A stretch of 64,000 nt of DNA from assembly GCF_014647975.1 (NCBI RefSeq), contig NZ_BMQF01000001.1:682001-746000 (forward strand), written 5' to 3'. The translations under genes and the position numbers were made by a program. Below the pieces are notes generated by a model that was not told where the DNA came from, did no database searches, and worked only from the letters and a program-made list of their open reading frames with translations. Origin of the DNA: Streptomyces fumigatiscleroticus (GTDB lineage: Bacteria > Actinomycetota > Actinomycetes > Streptomycetales > Streptomycetaceae). This document shows positions 23,849-33,165 of this stretch, piece after piece. How positions within the stretch are numbered: position 1 is the first letter of the stretch; each line of letters starts with the position of its first letter.

Positions 23849-26800
23849 ATGTCGGACCCGTCCCTCCCCATGGACGTCACCAGCCGGTTCCGGGCGGCGC
23901 TGGAGACCGTACGCGAACAGCGGCGGACCATCGACCGGCTACTGCTGGAGAAGAGCGAACCCATCGCCGTCATCGGTGTGGGGCTACGTTTTCCGGGCGA
24001 CAGTGAAACTCCGGAGGAATTCGCCGCTTTCCTGCGCGAAGGGCGGTCCGCCGAGGGTCCGGTACCCACCGACCGCTGGAGTTCCGGGAACGTCAGCAAC
24101 AACGGGAACGCCGAAAGCAACGGAAAGGCCGACAACGACGGAAAGGGCCTCGGACAGGCGCCGGCGGACGGCAATTTCGTCCACGGACTCGACCTCTTCG
24201 ACGCGAAGTTCTTCAAGATATCCCCCAAAGAGGCTCCGTACATCGACCCGCAGCAGCGGCTGGTCCTGGAGACCGCCTGGCGGGCCCTGGAGGACGCCAA
24301 CATCGATCCCACCGGCCTGTGTCACGGGAACGGCGGCGTGTACATGGGCGTCATGTCCATGGACTGGGTGGCCGAGTCGGTCGCCCTCGCGGCGGGGGAC
24401 CTCGACGGTTCCCTGGTCCCGGGCTCCGCGCACAGTGCCGTGGCCGGACGGCTGTCGTACTTCCTGGGGATGCGCGGCCCGTCCATCAGCGTGGACACCG
24501 CCTGCTCGTCCTCGCTCACGGCCGCCCACCTGGCCGCCCAGGGGCTGCGCCGCCGCGAGTGCGACATCGCCCTGTGCGGCGGGGTGAACGCCGTGCACCA
24601 CCCCCTCATCCAGTCCATCCTCACCAGGGCCCAGATGCTCGGCTCCGACGGCCGGTGCAAGACCTTCGACGAGAGCGCGGACGGCTACGGCCGCGGCGAG
24701 GGCTGCGGTGTCCTCGTCCTCAAACGCCTGTCCGACGCGGAGCGCGACGGCGACCGTGTCCTCGGCCTGCTGCGCGGGTCCGCCGTGCGCGCCGACGGCG
24801 AGAGCGCCGGCCTCACCGCGCCCAACGGCATCGCCCAGGAAGCCGTCATGCGCGCCGCGATCGCCGACGCGGGCCTCGACCCGGGCGACATCCAGTACGT
24901 CGAAGCGCACGGCACGGGCACCCCGCTGGGCGACCCGATCGAACTGGGTTCCATCAGCGACACCTTCGCCGGTTCGCACAGCCGGGACCGGCCCGTGGTG
25001 GTCGGCTCGGTGAAGACCAACGTGGGGCACCTGGAGTCGGCGGCGGGCGTCTGCGGGATCGTCAAAGTGCTGCTGCAGATGCGCGAGGAGACCATCTACC
25101 CGCATCTGAACCTCACCTCCCCGTCGGCCCGCATCCCGTGGGACAGCTGTCCCGTGACGGTGCCGGCGAAGTGCGTCCCCTGGACCGGCGAGCGGCCCCG
25201 GCGCGCACTGGTCAACAGCTTCGGGATCGCCGGCACCCTCGGGTGCGTCGTCGTCGAGGAGGCGCCGGCCCCGGCCGCCGACGGCGAAGACCCCGGGAGG
25301 GGCGAGGGCGGCGGGGACGGCGCGGGCGCCCACCTCTTCACCCTGTCGGCGAAGAGCCCCGGGTCCCTGCGCCGCCAGGCCGCCCGCTACCGCACCTACC
25401 TGTCCGAGCATCCGGAGGTCCCGCTCGCCGACCTGTGCCGCACGGCCGCCGTGGGGCGCGCCCACTTCCCGCTGCGCCTGGCCGGAGTCGTCCGCGACCG
25501 GGACGGACTGGAGCGCTTGCTGTCCCGGGCGCTGGAGCGCGGCACCGGCGAGCCCGGCGCGGACGGCGGCCTCCCCAAGGTGGCCTTCCTGTTCACCGGG
25601 CAGGGCTCGCAGTACCCGGGCATGGGCCGCGCGCTGTACGAGCGGCACCCGGCCTTCCGGGAGCAGCTCGACGTCTGCGACCGGCTGTTCGCGCCGCACC
25701 TGGACCGGTCGGTCCGGGACCTGGTGCTGGGCCGTGCCGTGGATCCCGACGCGATCCACCGGACCCTGTACACCCAGCCCGCGCTGTTCTCCTTCGAGTA
25801 CGCCCTGGCGCGGCTGTGGCTGTCGTGGGGTGTGCGGCCGAACGTCCTGCTCGGCCACAGCGTCGGGGAGATCGCGGCGGCGGCCGTGGCGGGCGTGTTC
25901 CCGCTCGAGGACGCGGTGGCGCTGGTGGCGGCCCGGGCCCGGCTGATGCAGTCGGTCACCGCGCCCGGGGGCATGGCCCAGGTGTCGGCCCCGGCGGACG
26001 CGGTCGCCCCGCTGCTGGCCGGCCGTCCCGACCTCGCCGTCGCCTGCGTCAACGCGCCGGAGCAGTGCGTGATCTCGGGCGGGCTGCGGGCGCTCGGCGC
26101 CGTGTGCGACGCCTTGCGGGAGAGCGGGGTCGAGGTGCGGGAACTGGCGGTCTCGCACGCGTTCCACTCACCGCTGATGGACGAGGTGACCGGTGCTTTC
26201 CGGGACGCGCTGAAGGACATCCGCTTCCGTGACCCGCGGTTGACGGTCGTCTCCGACCTGACCGGCCGGGTCGCCAGGCCGGGAGAGATGGCGACACCCG
26301 ACTACTGGGTCCGCCACCTCCGCGGGACCGTGGACTTCGCGGGCGGAATCCGCACGGTCGGCGGCCGCGGCCGGCACGCCTTCGTCGAGATCGGGCCCAC
26401 CGGCACGCTCACCTCTCTCGCCCGGCAGTGCCTGACGCCCGGGGACCACCTGTGGCCGGGCGGGCCGCACCCGTCCGACACGGACGGCACCACGGTGCTC
26501 AAAGCGCTGGCGCGGCTGTACACGGCGGGACTCCCGGTGTCCTGGAGCGGGTTCCACCGGGGTACGGTCACGCGGCCGGTCACCCTGCCGCCCTACCCGT
26601 TCGACAGGAAGCCGTACTGGCTCCCGGTGCCCCGGGGACGCGACCGGGGGACGGCCTCCGGAGGGGGCCCGGTGGCCGCCGCCGGAGTGCGGCACCATCC
26701 GCTGCTGGGCGAGGAGGTCACACCATCGGGCCACGCGCGTGACGGGGTACGGGAGTTCGCGACGCTGCTGGACGCCGCACACCCGGGCTACCTCGCCGAC

Positions 26801-29800
26801 CACGTCGTCATGGGCCAGGTGGTCCTCCCCGGCACGGCCTATCTGGAGATACTGCTCGCGCTCCAGGACGCGGTGTACGGGCACACCCGCCGCCCCGTGG
26901 AGGACGTACGCATCCTGGAACCCGTCTTCCTCGCCACCGGTGACCGGCCCGTCCACGTGCTCACTCGGCTGCGGCCGGGGGACGACGGCACGGCCTCGGT
27001 CGAGATCGTCACCGGGGTCGAGGGGCGGGACGGGGCTTTCGAGCGGCGCCACGCCACGGCCGTGCTGGGCACGGAACCACCTCCCGGCGAGCCGCTCACC
27101 CAGGCCGACGTGACGGAGGAACCCGGCGCCGTCGTGGAGAGCGACGAGCTGTACGCCCGGATGTCCGCCGTGGGTGTGGACTACGGCCCCGAGTTCCGCA
27201 GGCTGCGCCGGGCCCGGCGGCACGGGGGCGGGGTCGCGGTGGGTGAGCTGCGCGGCGTACGGACGGGCGCCGGAGAGCATCTGCCGCCCGCGCTGTCGGA
27301 CAGCGCCATGCACGCCCTGGCGGTCCTCGACGACGGCGGTGATCCCTTTCTGCCGGTGGCGTTCGGGCGGCTGCGGCTGTTCAAGAAGCCGACGTCGGAC
27401 CAGTTGCAGGCGGTGGCGAGGATCGTCCCCGTCCCCGCGGGTGCGGCCCCGGAGGCGGACGTCCGCGCGGACCTGGTCCTGTTGGAGGGCGACCGTCCCG
27501 TCTGCGAGCTCACCGGCATCGGTCTGAAGCAGGTCGCCGCCCACTCCCCCGCGCCCGCGCGGGACGTCTTCCACGAGCCCCGCTGGGTCAGGCGCTCACC
27601 GGCCGGGCAGGCGCCCCGCGCACCGCGCCGGGTCCTGGTGCTGGGCCGCGCAGAGGAGGAGCTGCCGGCCCTGGCCGCCCGCGCACCCGAGGAGGGCGTG
27701 GAACTGAGGTTCGCCGCCGGTGCCGACCCGGTCACCGAGGCGCTGCGCACCTGGCGGCCCACCGACGTGTGCTGGTTCTGGCGGGCGGGCGGCACGGACA
27801 CCCTGCCCGACGCGGAGACCACCGGCGTGTCCTCGCTCAGCGCCGAGTACGCGCGCGGCCATCACGGCCTGCGCGCCGAGTGCGAGCGCAACTACCGCGA
27901 CCTGCTCGCCGTCCTCGGCGCGCTGGAGAAGGCGGGCTTCGGCTGCGGACACGGCGGTGGGCAGCGGCTGTGGCTGGTCACCGAGGGCGCCCAGCTGCTG
28001 CCGGACGACGTGCCGAGCGGCACCGGCCCCTCCCCGGCGGCCACCCTATGGGGTTTCGGCCAGGCCCTGTGGCACGAGTACCCCGGCTACCGGGTCACCC
28101 TGATCGACCTGCCCGCCGCGGGCGGCCCGGAGGACACGGACGGCCCCGGCGGTGACCCGGCCCCGCTGCTGCGGGAGTGGCTCACGGGCGACTCCGGGGA
28201 GTTCCAGGTGGCCTGGCGGGCGGGGAACCGCCACGTACGGCGGCTGTTCCCGAGCGCCCCGGCCGACGCACGGGACGCGAACGTCCGGCTCGCCGTAAAG
28301 GAGTACGGCTCCCTCTCGGGGATACGCCCCGAGCCGGCCGAGGACGTCGCGCCCGTGGGCGACCGGATACAGATCGCCGTGCGCGCCGCGGGGCTGAACT
28401 TCAAGGACGTCCTCAACGCCCTGGGCCTGCTCAAGAGCCACGCCGAGGAGTCGGGCATCGCCTACCGGCCGCAGCCGCTGGGCCTGGAGTGCGCGGGCAC
28501 CGTCCTCGCGGCGGGCCCCGACGCCGCCTTCCGTCCCGGTGACGAGGTGGTGGTCAACGCGATGGGCTGCATGACCAGGCGGCTGACGGTCTCCTCAGGG
28601 CTGGCCGAGCGCAAGCCCGCCGGGATCACCATGGCCGAGGCGGCCGGGATTCCGACGGTCTTCGTGACCGCGTACTACGCCCTGCACGACCTCGCCGGGA
28701 TCAAGGAGGGCGACCGGGTGCTCGTCCACGCCGCCGCGGGCGGTGTCGGGCAGGCCGCGGTCCAGCTCGCCCGGCAGGCCGGGGCCGAGGTGTTCGCCAC
28801 GGCGAGCCCGGGCAAGTGGCCGCTGCTGCGCTCCCAGGGCATCCGGCACCTCATGAACTCCCGGACCCTGGACTTCGCCGACGAGGTGCTCGCCGCGACC
28901 GGCGGCCGGGGTGTGGACATCGTCCTCAACAGTCTCAACAAGGACTTCATCGCGGCGGGCATGCGCTGCCTGGCCGAGGGCGGGCGGTTCGTGGAGATGG
29001 GCAAGGTCGGCACCTGGAGTCCGCAGCGGGCCCGCCGGGAGCGCCCCGACGTCGCGTACCACCGGTTCGACCTCAGCGAACTGCCCGAGGAGGAGGCGTG
29101 GCAGCGCACCCGGGAGATCCTGCGACCCGTCCTGGAGCAGATCGCCGACGGGCGGCTGCGGCCGGTCACGACCACCGTCTACGCCCTGGAGGAGGCCGAA
29201 GAGGCGTTCTCGGTGCTCAGCCGGGGCGCGAACGTCGGCAAACTGGTTCTGAACCTGACCGACGACCGCCCCCGGCCCGCCCGGCCGCTCACCGTCCGCC
29301 CCGACCGCACGTACCTCGTCACCGGCGGGCTCGGCGGCCTCGGCCTGGTGACCGCCCGCAAGCTCGCCGAACTCGGCGCACGGCACCTGGTGCTGACCGG
29401 CCGCGGCACCGGGCGGCCCGAGGACGCCCCGCCGCCCCGCCTGGGCGAGGACGTCGAGGTGAGTGTGGTGCGAACGGACATCGCCGAACCCGCCGACGTC
29501 GACCGGCTCACGGCCGGGCTGAAGCGGTCCCCCTACCCGGTGGGCGGCATCGTGCACGCGGCGGGCGTGCTGGCCGACATGCCGGTGTCCGCACTGACCT
29601 GGGAGAGCGTCGACACGGTGCTCAGGCCCAAGGTCTACGGCACCCGGCTGCTGCACGAGGCGGCCGCGTCCTTCCCGGAGCTGGACTTCTTCGTGGGCTA
29701 CTCCTCCGTCGCCTCGGTCCTCGGCGGCCCGGCCCAGGCCAACTACGCCGCGGGCAACGCCTATCTCGACGCTTCGCTGCTGTGGCGGGCGGCGCGCGGC

Positions 29801-30361
29801 CTGCCCGCGCTGGCCGTCAACTGGGGCCCGTGGGCGGAGGTCGGCATGTCCGCCCAGCTGAGCACCCCGCTCGCCGAGAACCTCCGCCGGCAGGGCGTCG
29901 CGTTCCTGCGGCCGGAGGAGGGCATGCGCGCGCTGGTGACGCTGCTCGGGCAGTCCGCGCCCCAGGTCGTGGCCGCCGCGTGCGACTGGGACCGGTACGC
30001 GGACGGCAAGGCGCTCGTCCACAGCCTCTACCGGCATCTGCTGAGGGGCGGGGGCGGCGCCGGGCGTGCCCGCCTCGACCCGGGCGCCCTGGCCGCCCTG
30101 CCCCCCGAGGAGCGCAGGGCGTCCCTCAGCGCGTTCATCCGCGCGAAGACCGCCGAGGTGCTGCGCTTCGACGACCCGGACGACGTGGAGCCGGACGCGG
30201 TCTTCCTGGATCTGGGTCTGGACTCGCTGGCCGCGGTGGAGCTGAAGAACGCCCTGGAGACCGCGCTGGGCGTCCCGCTGCCCGCCTCGGCGGCCTTCGA
30301 CCACCCGTCCGTCGGGCGGCTCACCGGCTATCTCGACCAGCGGCTCTCGGGAGAGGTGTGA
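23849..30361 (+). CDS. Type I polyketide synthase, single full-reducing module (KS-AT-DH-ER-KR-ACP)
   Basis: 2170 residues, ATG with GAAGGAG upstream. A short N-terminal coiled coil (ALETVREQRRTIDRLLLEKS) leads to KS: Cys219 (VDTACSSSLTAA), His354 (EAHGTGTPLGDP), His394 (TNVGHLESAAG). AT: Ser671 (GHSVGEIAA) and HAFH at 770-773, predicting malonyl-CoA. DH: His985 (DHVVMGQVVLP) and Asp1151 (SDSAMHAL). ER NADPH motif HAAAGGVGQAAVQLA near 1627. KR: TYLVTGGLGGLGL near 1820 and Tyr1966 (NYAAGNAYLD). ACP Ser2126 (LGLDSLAAVELKN). All domains look active and there is no TE. A lone complete module with free ACP suggests iterative use to make a saturated or partly reduced alkyl chain, released reductively in trans. 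Confidence 0.93.
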   Translation: MSDPSLPMDVTSRFRAALETVREQRRTIDRLLLEKSEPIAVIGVGLRFPGDSETPEEFAAFLREGRSAEGPVPTDRWSSGNVSNNGNAESNGKADNDGKGLGQAPADGNFVHGLDLFDAKFFKISPKEAPYIDPQQRLVLETAWRALEDANIDPTGLCHGNGGVYMGVMSMDWVAESVALAAGDLDGSLVPGSAHSAVAGRLSYFLGMRGPSISVDTACSSSLTAAHLAAQGLRRRECDIALCGGVNAVHHPLIQSILTRAQMLGSDGRCKTFDESADGYGRGEGCGVLVLKRLSDAERDGDRVLGLLRGSAVRADGESAGLTAPNGIAQEAVMRAAIADAGLDPGDIQYVEAHGTGTPLGDPIELGSISDTFAGSHSRDRPVVVGSVKTNVGHLESAAGVCGIVKVLLQMREETIYPHLNLTSPSARIPWDSCPVTVPAKCVPWTGERPRRALVNSFGIAGTLGCVVVEEAPAPAADGEDPGRGEGGGDGAGAHLFTLSAKSPGSLRRQAARYRTYLSEHPEVPLADLCRTAAVGRAHFPLRLAGVVRDRDGLERLLSRALERGTGEPGADGGLPKVAFLFTGQGSQYPGMGRALYERHPAFREQLDVCDRLFAPHLDRSVRDLVLGRAVDPDAIHRTLYTQPALFSFEYALARLWLSWGVRPNVLLGHSVGEIAAAAVAGVFPLEDAVALVAARARLMQSVTAPGGMAQVSAPADAVAPLLAGRPDLAVACVNAPEQCVISGGLRALGAVCDALRESGVEVRELAVSHAFHSPLMDEVTGAFRDALKDIRFRDPRLTVVSDLTGRVARPGEMATPDYWVRHLRGTVDFAGGIRTVGGRGRHAFVEIGPTGTLTSLARQCLTPGDHLWPGGPHPSDTDGTTVLKALARLYTAGLPVSWSGFHRGTVTRPVTLPPYPFDRKPYWLPVPRGRDRGTASGGGPVAAAGVRHHPLLGEEVTPSGHARDGVREFATLLDAAHPGYLADHVVMGQVVLPGTAYLEILLALQDAVYGHTRRPVEDVRILEPVFLATGDRPVHVLTRLRPGDDGTASVEIVTGVEGRDGAFERRHATAVLGTEPPPGEPLTQADVTEEPGAVVESDELYARMSAVGVDYGPEFRRLRRARRHGGGVAVGELRGVRTGAGEHLPPALSDSAMHALAVLDDGGDPFLPVAFGRLRLFKKPTSDQLQAVARIVPVPAGAAPEADVRADLVLLEGDRPVCELTGIGLKQVAAHSPAPARDVFHEPRWVRRSPAGQAPRAPRRVLVLGRAEEELPALAARAPEEGVELRFAAGADPVTEALRTWRPTDVCWFWRAGGTDTLPDAETTGVSSLSAEYARGHHGLRAECERNYRDLLAVLGALEKAGFGCGHGGGQRLWLVTEGAQLLPDDVPSGTGPSPAATLWGFGQALWHEYPGYRVTLIDLPAAGGPEDTDGPGGDPAPLLREWLTGDSGEFQVAWRAGNRHVRRLFPSAPADARDANVRLAVKEYGSLSGIRPEPAEDVAPVGDRIQIAVRAAGLNFKDVLNALGLLKSHAEESGIAYRPQPLGLECAGTVLAAGPDAAFRPGDEVVVNAMGCMTRRLTVSSGLAERKPAGITMAEAAGIPTVFVTAYYALHDLAGIKEGDRVLVHAAAGGVGQAAVQLARQAGAEVFATASPGKWPLLRSQGIRHLMNSRTLDFADEVLAATGGRGVDIVLNSLNKDFIAAGMRCLAEGGRFVEMGKVGTWSPQRARRERPDVAYHRFDLSELPEEEAWQRTREILRPVLEQIADGRLRPVTTTVYALEEAEEAFSVLSRGANVGKLVLNLTDDRPRPARPLTVRPDRTYLVTGGLGGLGLVTARKLAELGARHLVLTGRGTGRPEDAPPPRLGEDVEVSVVRTDIAEPADVDRLTAGLKRSPYPVGGIVHAAGVLADMPVSALTWESVDTVLRPKVYGTRLLHEAAASFPELDFFVGYSSVASVLGGPAQANYAAGNAYLDASLLWRAARGLPALAVNWGPWAEVGMSAQLSTPLAENLRRQGVAFLRPEEGMRALVTLLGQSAPQVVAAACDWDRYADGKALVHSLYRHLLRGGGGAGRARLDPGALAALPPEERRASLSAFIRAKTAEVLRFDDPDDVEPDAVFLDLGLDSLAAVELKNALETALGVPLPASAAFDHPSVGRLTGYLDQRLSGEV

Positions 30362-30362
30362 C

Positions 30363-32036
30363 ATGGACGACGGCGACGACGGCACGGTCACCGGAGCGCG
30401 CACGCGGCCCCGGACGCTCGCCGGGGTCATCGCCCGGCAGGCGGTGGAACGCCCCGCCCACCCGGCGGTCCTGTGCGAGGGCCGGACGATGACGTACGGG
30501 GAGCTGCACCGGGAGAGCAACCGCACCGCGCACGCGCTGCGCGCCGCGGGCATCGGCCGGGACGCGCGCGTGGCCTACCTGGGCAAGGAGTCCGAGCACT
30601 TCTACGAGATCGCCCTGGCGTGCGCCAAGACCGGGGCGGTCCTGGTCCCCGTCAACTGGCGGCTGGCACCCGACGAGATCGCGCACATCCTGCGCGACTC
30701 GGGCGCGGAACTCCTCTTCGCCGAGCGCGAGCGCCCGGCCGTCGCCGGACGGCTCGGGAAGGTGCTGCCCCGGCTGCGGGAGGTGGTCCCGCTGGACGCG
30801 GCGGACTCGGGGGACCCGGCGGACACAGGGAACCCGGCGGACTCTGGGGACACAGGGGACATCGCGGAAGGCCGCGGCCCGGGTGACTCGGGGTTCCCCG
30901 GGTGGAAGGCCGGCCACCCCGAGGGCGACCTCCCGCCCGCCGGCGGCCCCGACGACCCCGTCGCGCAGATCTACACCAGCGGCACCACCGGCCCGTCCAA
31001 GGGCGTGGTTCTGGCCCACCGCAGCTTCTTCGGCGTCGCGGAGGGCATTGAGCGGTACGGCTGCGACTGGGTGGACTGGCGGCCGGACGACCGGTGCCTG
31101 ATCGGCATGCCGGGCTTCCACGCCGGCGGGCTGTCGTACGCGATGCAGGGCTTCGTCGCCGGGGTGACCATGGTCAGTACGCCGGTGTTCGTGGCCCAGG
31201 ACGTGCTGCGGCTGATCGGCGACCTCGGCATCACCTGCGGCCTGGTCACTCCGGCGATGCTCCAGATGCTGCTCGCCGAGCCGCGGGCGACACCCGCCGC
31301 GTTCCGTACCGTACGGAAGATCATCTACGGCGGCGCGCCGATCTCGCCGACCCTGCTGGGGCGGTGCCTGGAGACGATGGGATGTCGGTTCGCCCAGATC
31401 TACGGCAGCAGTGAGACCGGGAACTTCGCCACCTGTCTGCCTCCGGAGGACCATGTCCCCGACAGCCCGCGGCTGCAGTCCGCCGGGCGTGCGTACCCCG
31501 GTGTCGAGCTGAGCGTCGTCGACGAGCACGGCGCGCCCCTGCCGCCCGGGGAGGTCGGCGAGGTCCGGGTGCGCACCCCCGCCCGCATGCTCGGGTACCA
31601 CGGACAGCCGGAGGCCACCCGCGCGGTCGTCCGGGACGGCTGGGTGCACATGGGCGACGCGGGCCGTCTCGACGAGGACGGCTTTCTGTTCCTGTGCGAC
31701 CGCCTCAACGACACGATCATCGTCGGCGGGGAGAACGTCTACCCGGTCGAGATCGAGAACGCCCTAGCCGCGCACCCGGCGGTCGCCGAGGCGGCGGTCG
31801 TCGGCGCCCCGGACGAGCGTTGGGGCGAGGCCGTGCACGCGTACGTGGTGCTGCGGACGGGGCAGCGGGCGGTACCCCGTGAGCTGATGCTCTCCCTCAA
31901 GGGCAGGATCGCCGACTTCAAGATCCCCACGGCGTACGAGTTCGTGGCGGAGCTGCCGCGCAACCCGAACGGGAAGGTGCTTCGCCGCACCCTGCGCGAC
32001 CGGCTGTGGCAAGGGCGCGAGCGCAAGGTCAACTGA
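30363..32036 (+). CDS. Acyl-CoA/acyl-ACP ligase (AMP-binding)
   Basis: 557 residues, ATG one base after the synthase stop. ANL-superfamily motifs: A3 YTSGTTGPSKGVVLAHR, A5 QIYGSSETGNFATCLPP, A7 HMGDAGRLDEDGFLFLCDR, A8 VYPVEIENALAAHP and A10 NPNGKVLRRTLRDRL with the catalytic Lys. It adenylates a carboxylic acid and loads it on CoA or a carrier protein. The position suggests starter activation for the neighbouring ACP/synthase. Odd feature: residues about 140-180 contain an Asp/Gly/Pro-rich run of short repeats (ADSGDPADTGNPADSGDTGD), an insertion seen as tandem DNA repeats near 30800-30860. Confidence 0.9.
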   Translation: MDDGDDGTVTGARTRPRTLAGVIARQAVERPAHPAVLCEGRTMTYGELHRESNRTAHALRAAGIGRDARVAYLGKESEHFYEIALACAKTGAVLVPVNWRLAPDEIAHILRDSGAELLFAERERPAVAGRLGKVLPRLREVVPLDAADSGDPADTGNPADSGDTGDIAEGRGPGDSGFPGWKAGHPEGDLPPAGGPDDPVAQIYTSGTTGPSKGVVLAHRSFFGVAEGIERYGCDWVDWRPDDRCLIGMPGFHAGGLSYAMQGFVAGVTMVSTPVFVAQDVLRLIGDLGITCGLVTPAMLQMLLAEPRATPAAFRTVRKIIYGGAPISPTLLGRCLETMGCRFAQIYGSSETGNFATCLPPEDHVPDSPRLQSAGRAYPGVELSVVDEHGAPLPPGEVGEVRVRTPARMLGYHGQPEATRAVVRDGWVHMGDAGRLDEDGFLFLCDRLNDTIIVGGENVYPVEIENALAAHPAVAEAAVVGAPDERWGEAVHAYVVLRTGQRAVPRELMLSLKGRIADFKIPTAYEFVAELPRNPNGKVLRRTLRDRLWQGRERKVN

Positions 32037-32070
32037 AGTGACGCGGACGGCAGCGGACGGAGGACGGCGG

Positions 32071-33144
32071 ATGGGACACGGTGACAGGCCGGACCTGCGG
32101 ATCGGGGTGCTGCTGCCGACCCGGGAGGCGGCGGCGGGCGGGGACTGGACGGTCGCGCCGTTGCTGGACTTCGCCCGGGAGGCGGAGCGGCTGGGCTTCG
32201 ACTCCCTGTGGACCGGCGACTCCCTGCTCGCCCGCCCCCGCCTGGACCCGGTGGTCGTACTCGCGGCCGCCGCGACGGCGACCACCCGGATCACCCTGGG
32301 CACGGCGGCGCTCACCGCGGCCCTGCGGCACCCCCTGATCGGCGCGCACCAGATCGCGAGCCTGGACCGGGCGGCCGCCGGGCGCCTGGTGGTCGGACTC
32401 GGCGCGGGTTTCCCGGCGCCCGGGACCGAGGAGGAGTTCGCGGCGGCTGGCGTGCCGTTCACCGGCCGGGCCGGACGGCTGGACGAGACGGTGCTGCTGT
32501 GGCGGCGGGCGTGGCGCGGCGGCGGGGACACCGGCGCGGCCCCGTACGACGATCCCGGAGCGGCCCCGCACGACGATCCCGGCGCGACACCGCACGACGG
32601 TCCCGGAGCGGGGCCGTCCGACTTCACGGGCCGCCACTGCCGGGCCGGCCGTCTGGACAGGCTGCCCCGCCCGGCGACGGCCGGCGGGCCCCCGCTGTGG
32701 CTCGCCGGCAGTGACACCCCGCGGGTCGTGGCGCGGGTGGCGCGGCTGTACGACGGCTGGCTGCCGTTCCTGCCGGATCCGGCGGCGTACGCGCGGGCCC
32801 TGGAGCGGATCCGCCGGCTGGCCGTGGAGCACGGAAGGCCGGCGGACGCGGTCGTTCCGGGCCTGTACGCGACCGTGGCGATCGGCCCCGACCGGGAACG
32901 GGCGCGCAAGCAGCTGGACACGTACACGCGCGGGTACTACGGCCAGTCCCTGGAGCGCATGGCGCAGTTCCAGGCCTTCGGGTACGGCAGCGCGCCGGAG
33001 TGCGCGGCGTGGCTGGGCGCGTACGTGCGGGCGGGGGCCCGGCATGTCGTGCTGCGGATCGGCTCGTTGGACCCCGGTGCGCAGCGGGCCCAGCTCGCCG
33101 AGGCCGCGGACGTCCTGGTGCCCGCGCTCCGCGCGGGCACCTGA
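32071..33144 (+). CDS. Luciferase-like flavin monooxygenase (LLM)
   Basis: About 357 residues; ATG 32071 has GGAGG well spaced, while the GTG at 32038 that overlaps the ligase stop is an alternative. LLM TIM-barrel signs: RIGVLLPTREAAAGGDW, EAERLGFDSLWTGDSLL, TTRITLGTAALTAALRHP, RLVVGLGAGFPAPGTEEEF and PPLWLAGSDTPRVVARVARL. These enzymes use reduced FMN/F420 to oxygenate or dehydrogenate. It could set an oxygen function on the chain or supply an oxidation in N-O or N-N chemistry. An Asp/Gly/Pro repeat (DDPGAAPHDDPGATPHDGPG) interrupts the fold near residue 165, echoing the insertion in the preceding gene. Confidence 0.88.
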   Translation: MGHGDRPDLRIGVLLPTREAAAGGDWTVAPLLDFAREAERLGFDSLWTGDSLLARPRLDPVVVLAAAATATTRITLGTAALTAALRHPLIGAHQIASLDRAAAGRLVVGLGAGFPAPGTEEEFAAAGVPFTGRAGRLDETVLLWRRAWRGGGDTGAAPYDDPGAAPHDDPGATPHDGPGAGPSDFTGRHCRAGRLDRLPRPATAGGPPLWLAGSDTPRVVARVARLYDGWLPFLPDPAAYARALERIRRLAVEHGRPADAVVPGLYATVAIGPDRERARKQLDTYTRGYYGQSLERMAQFQAFGYGSAPECAAWLGAYVRAGARHVVLRIGSLDPGAQRAQLAEAADVLVPALRAGT

Positions 33145-33165
33145 CGCACAGCCGGCCCGTCGCCG

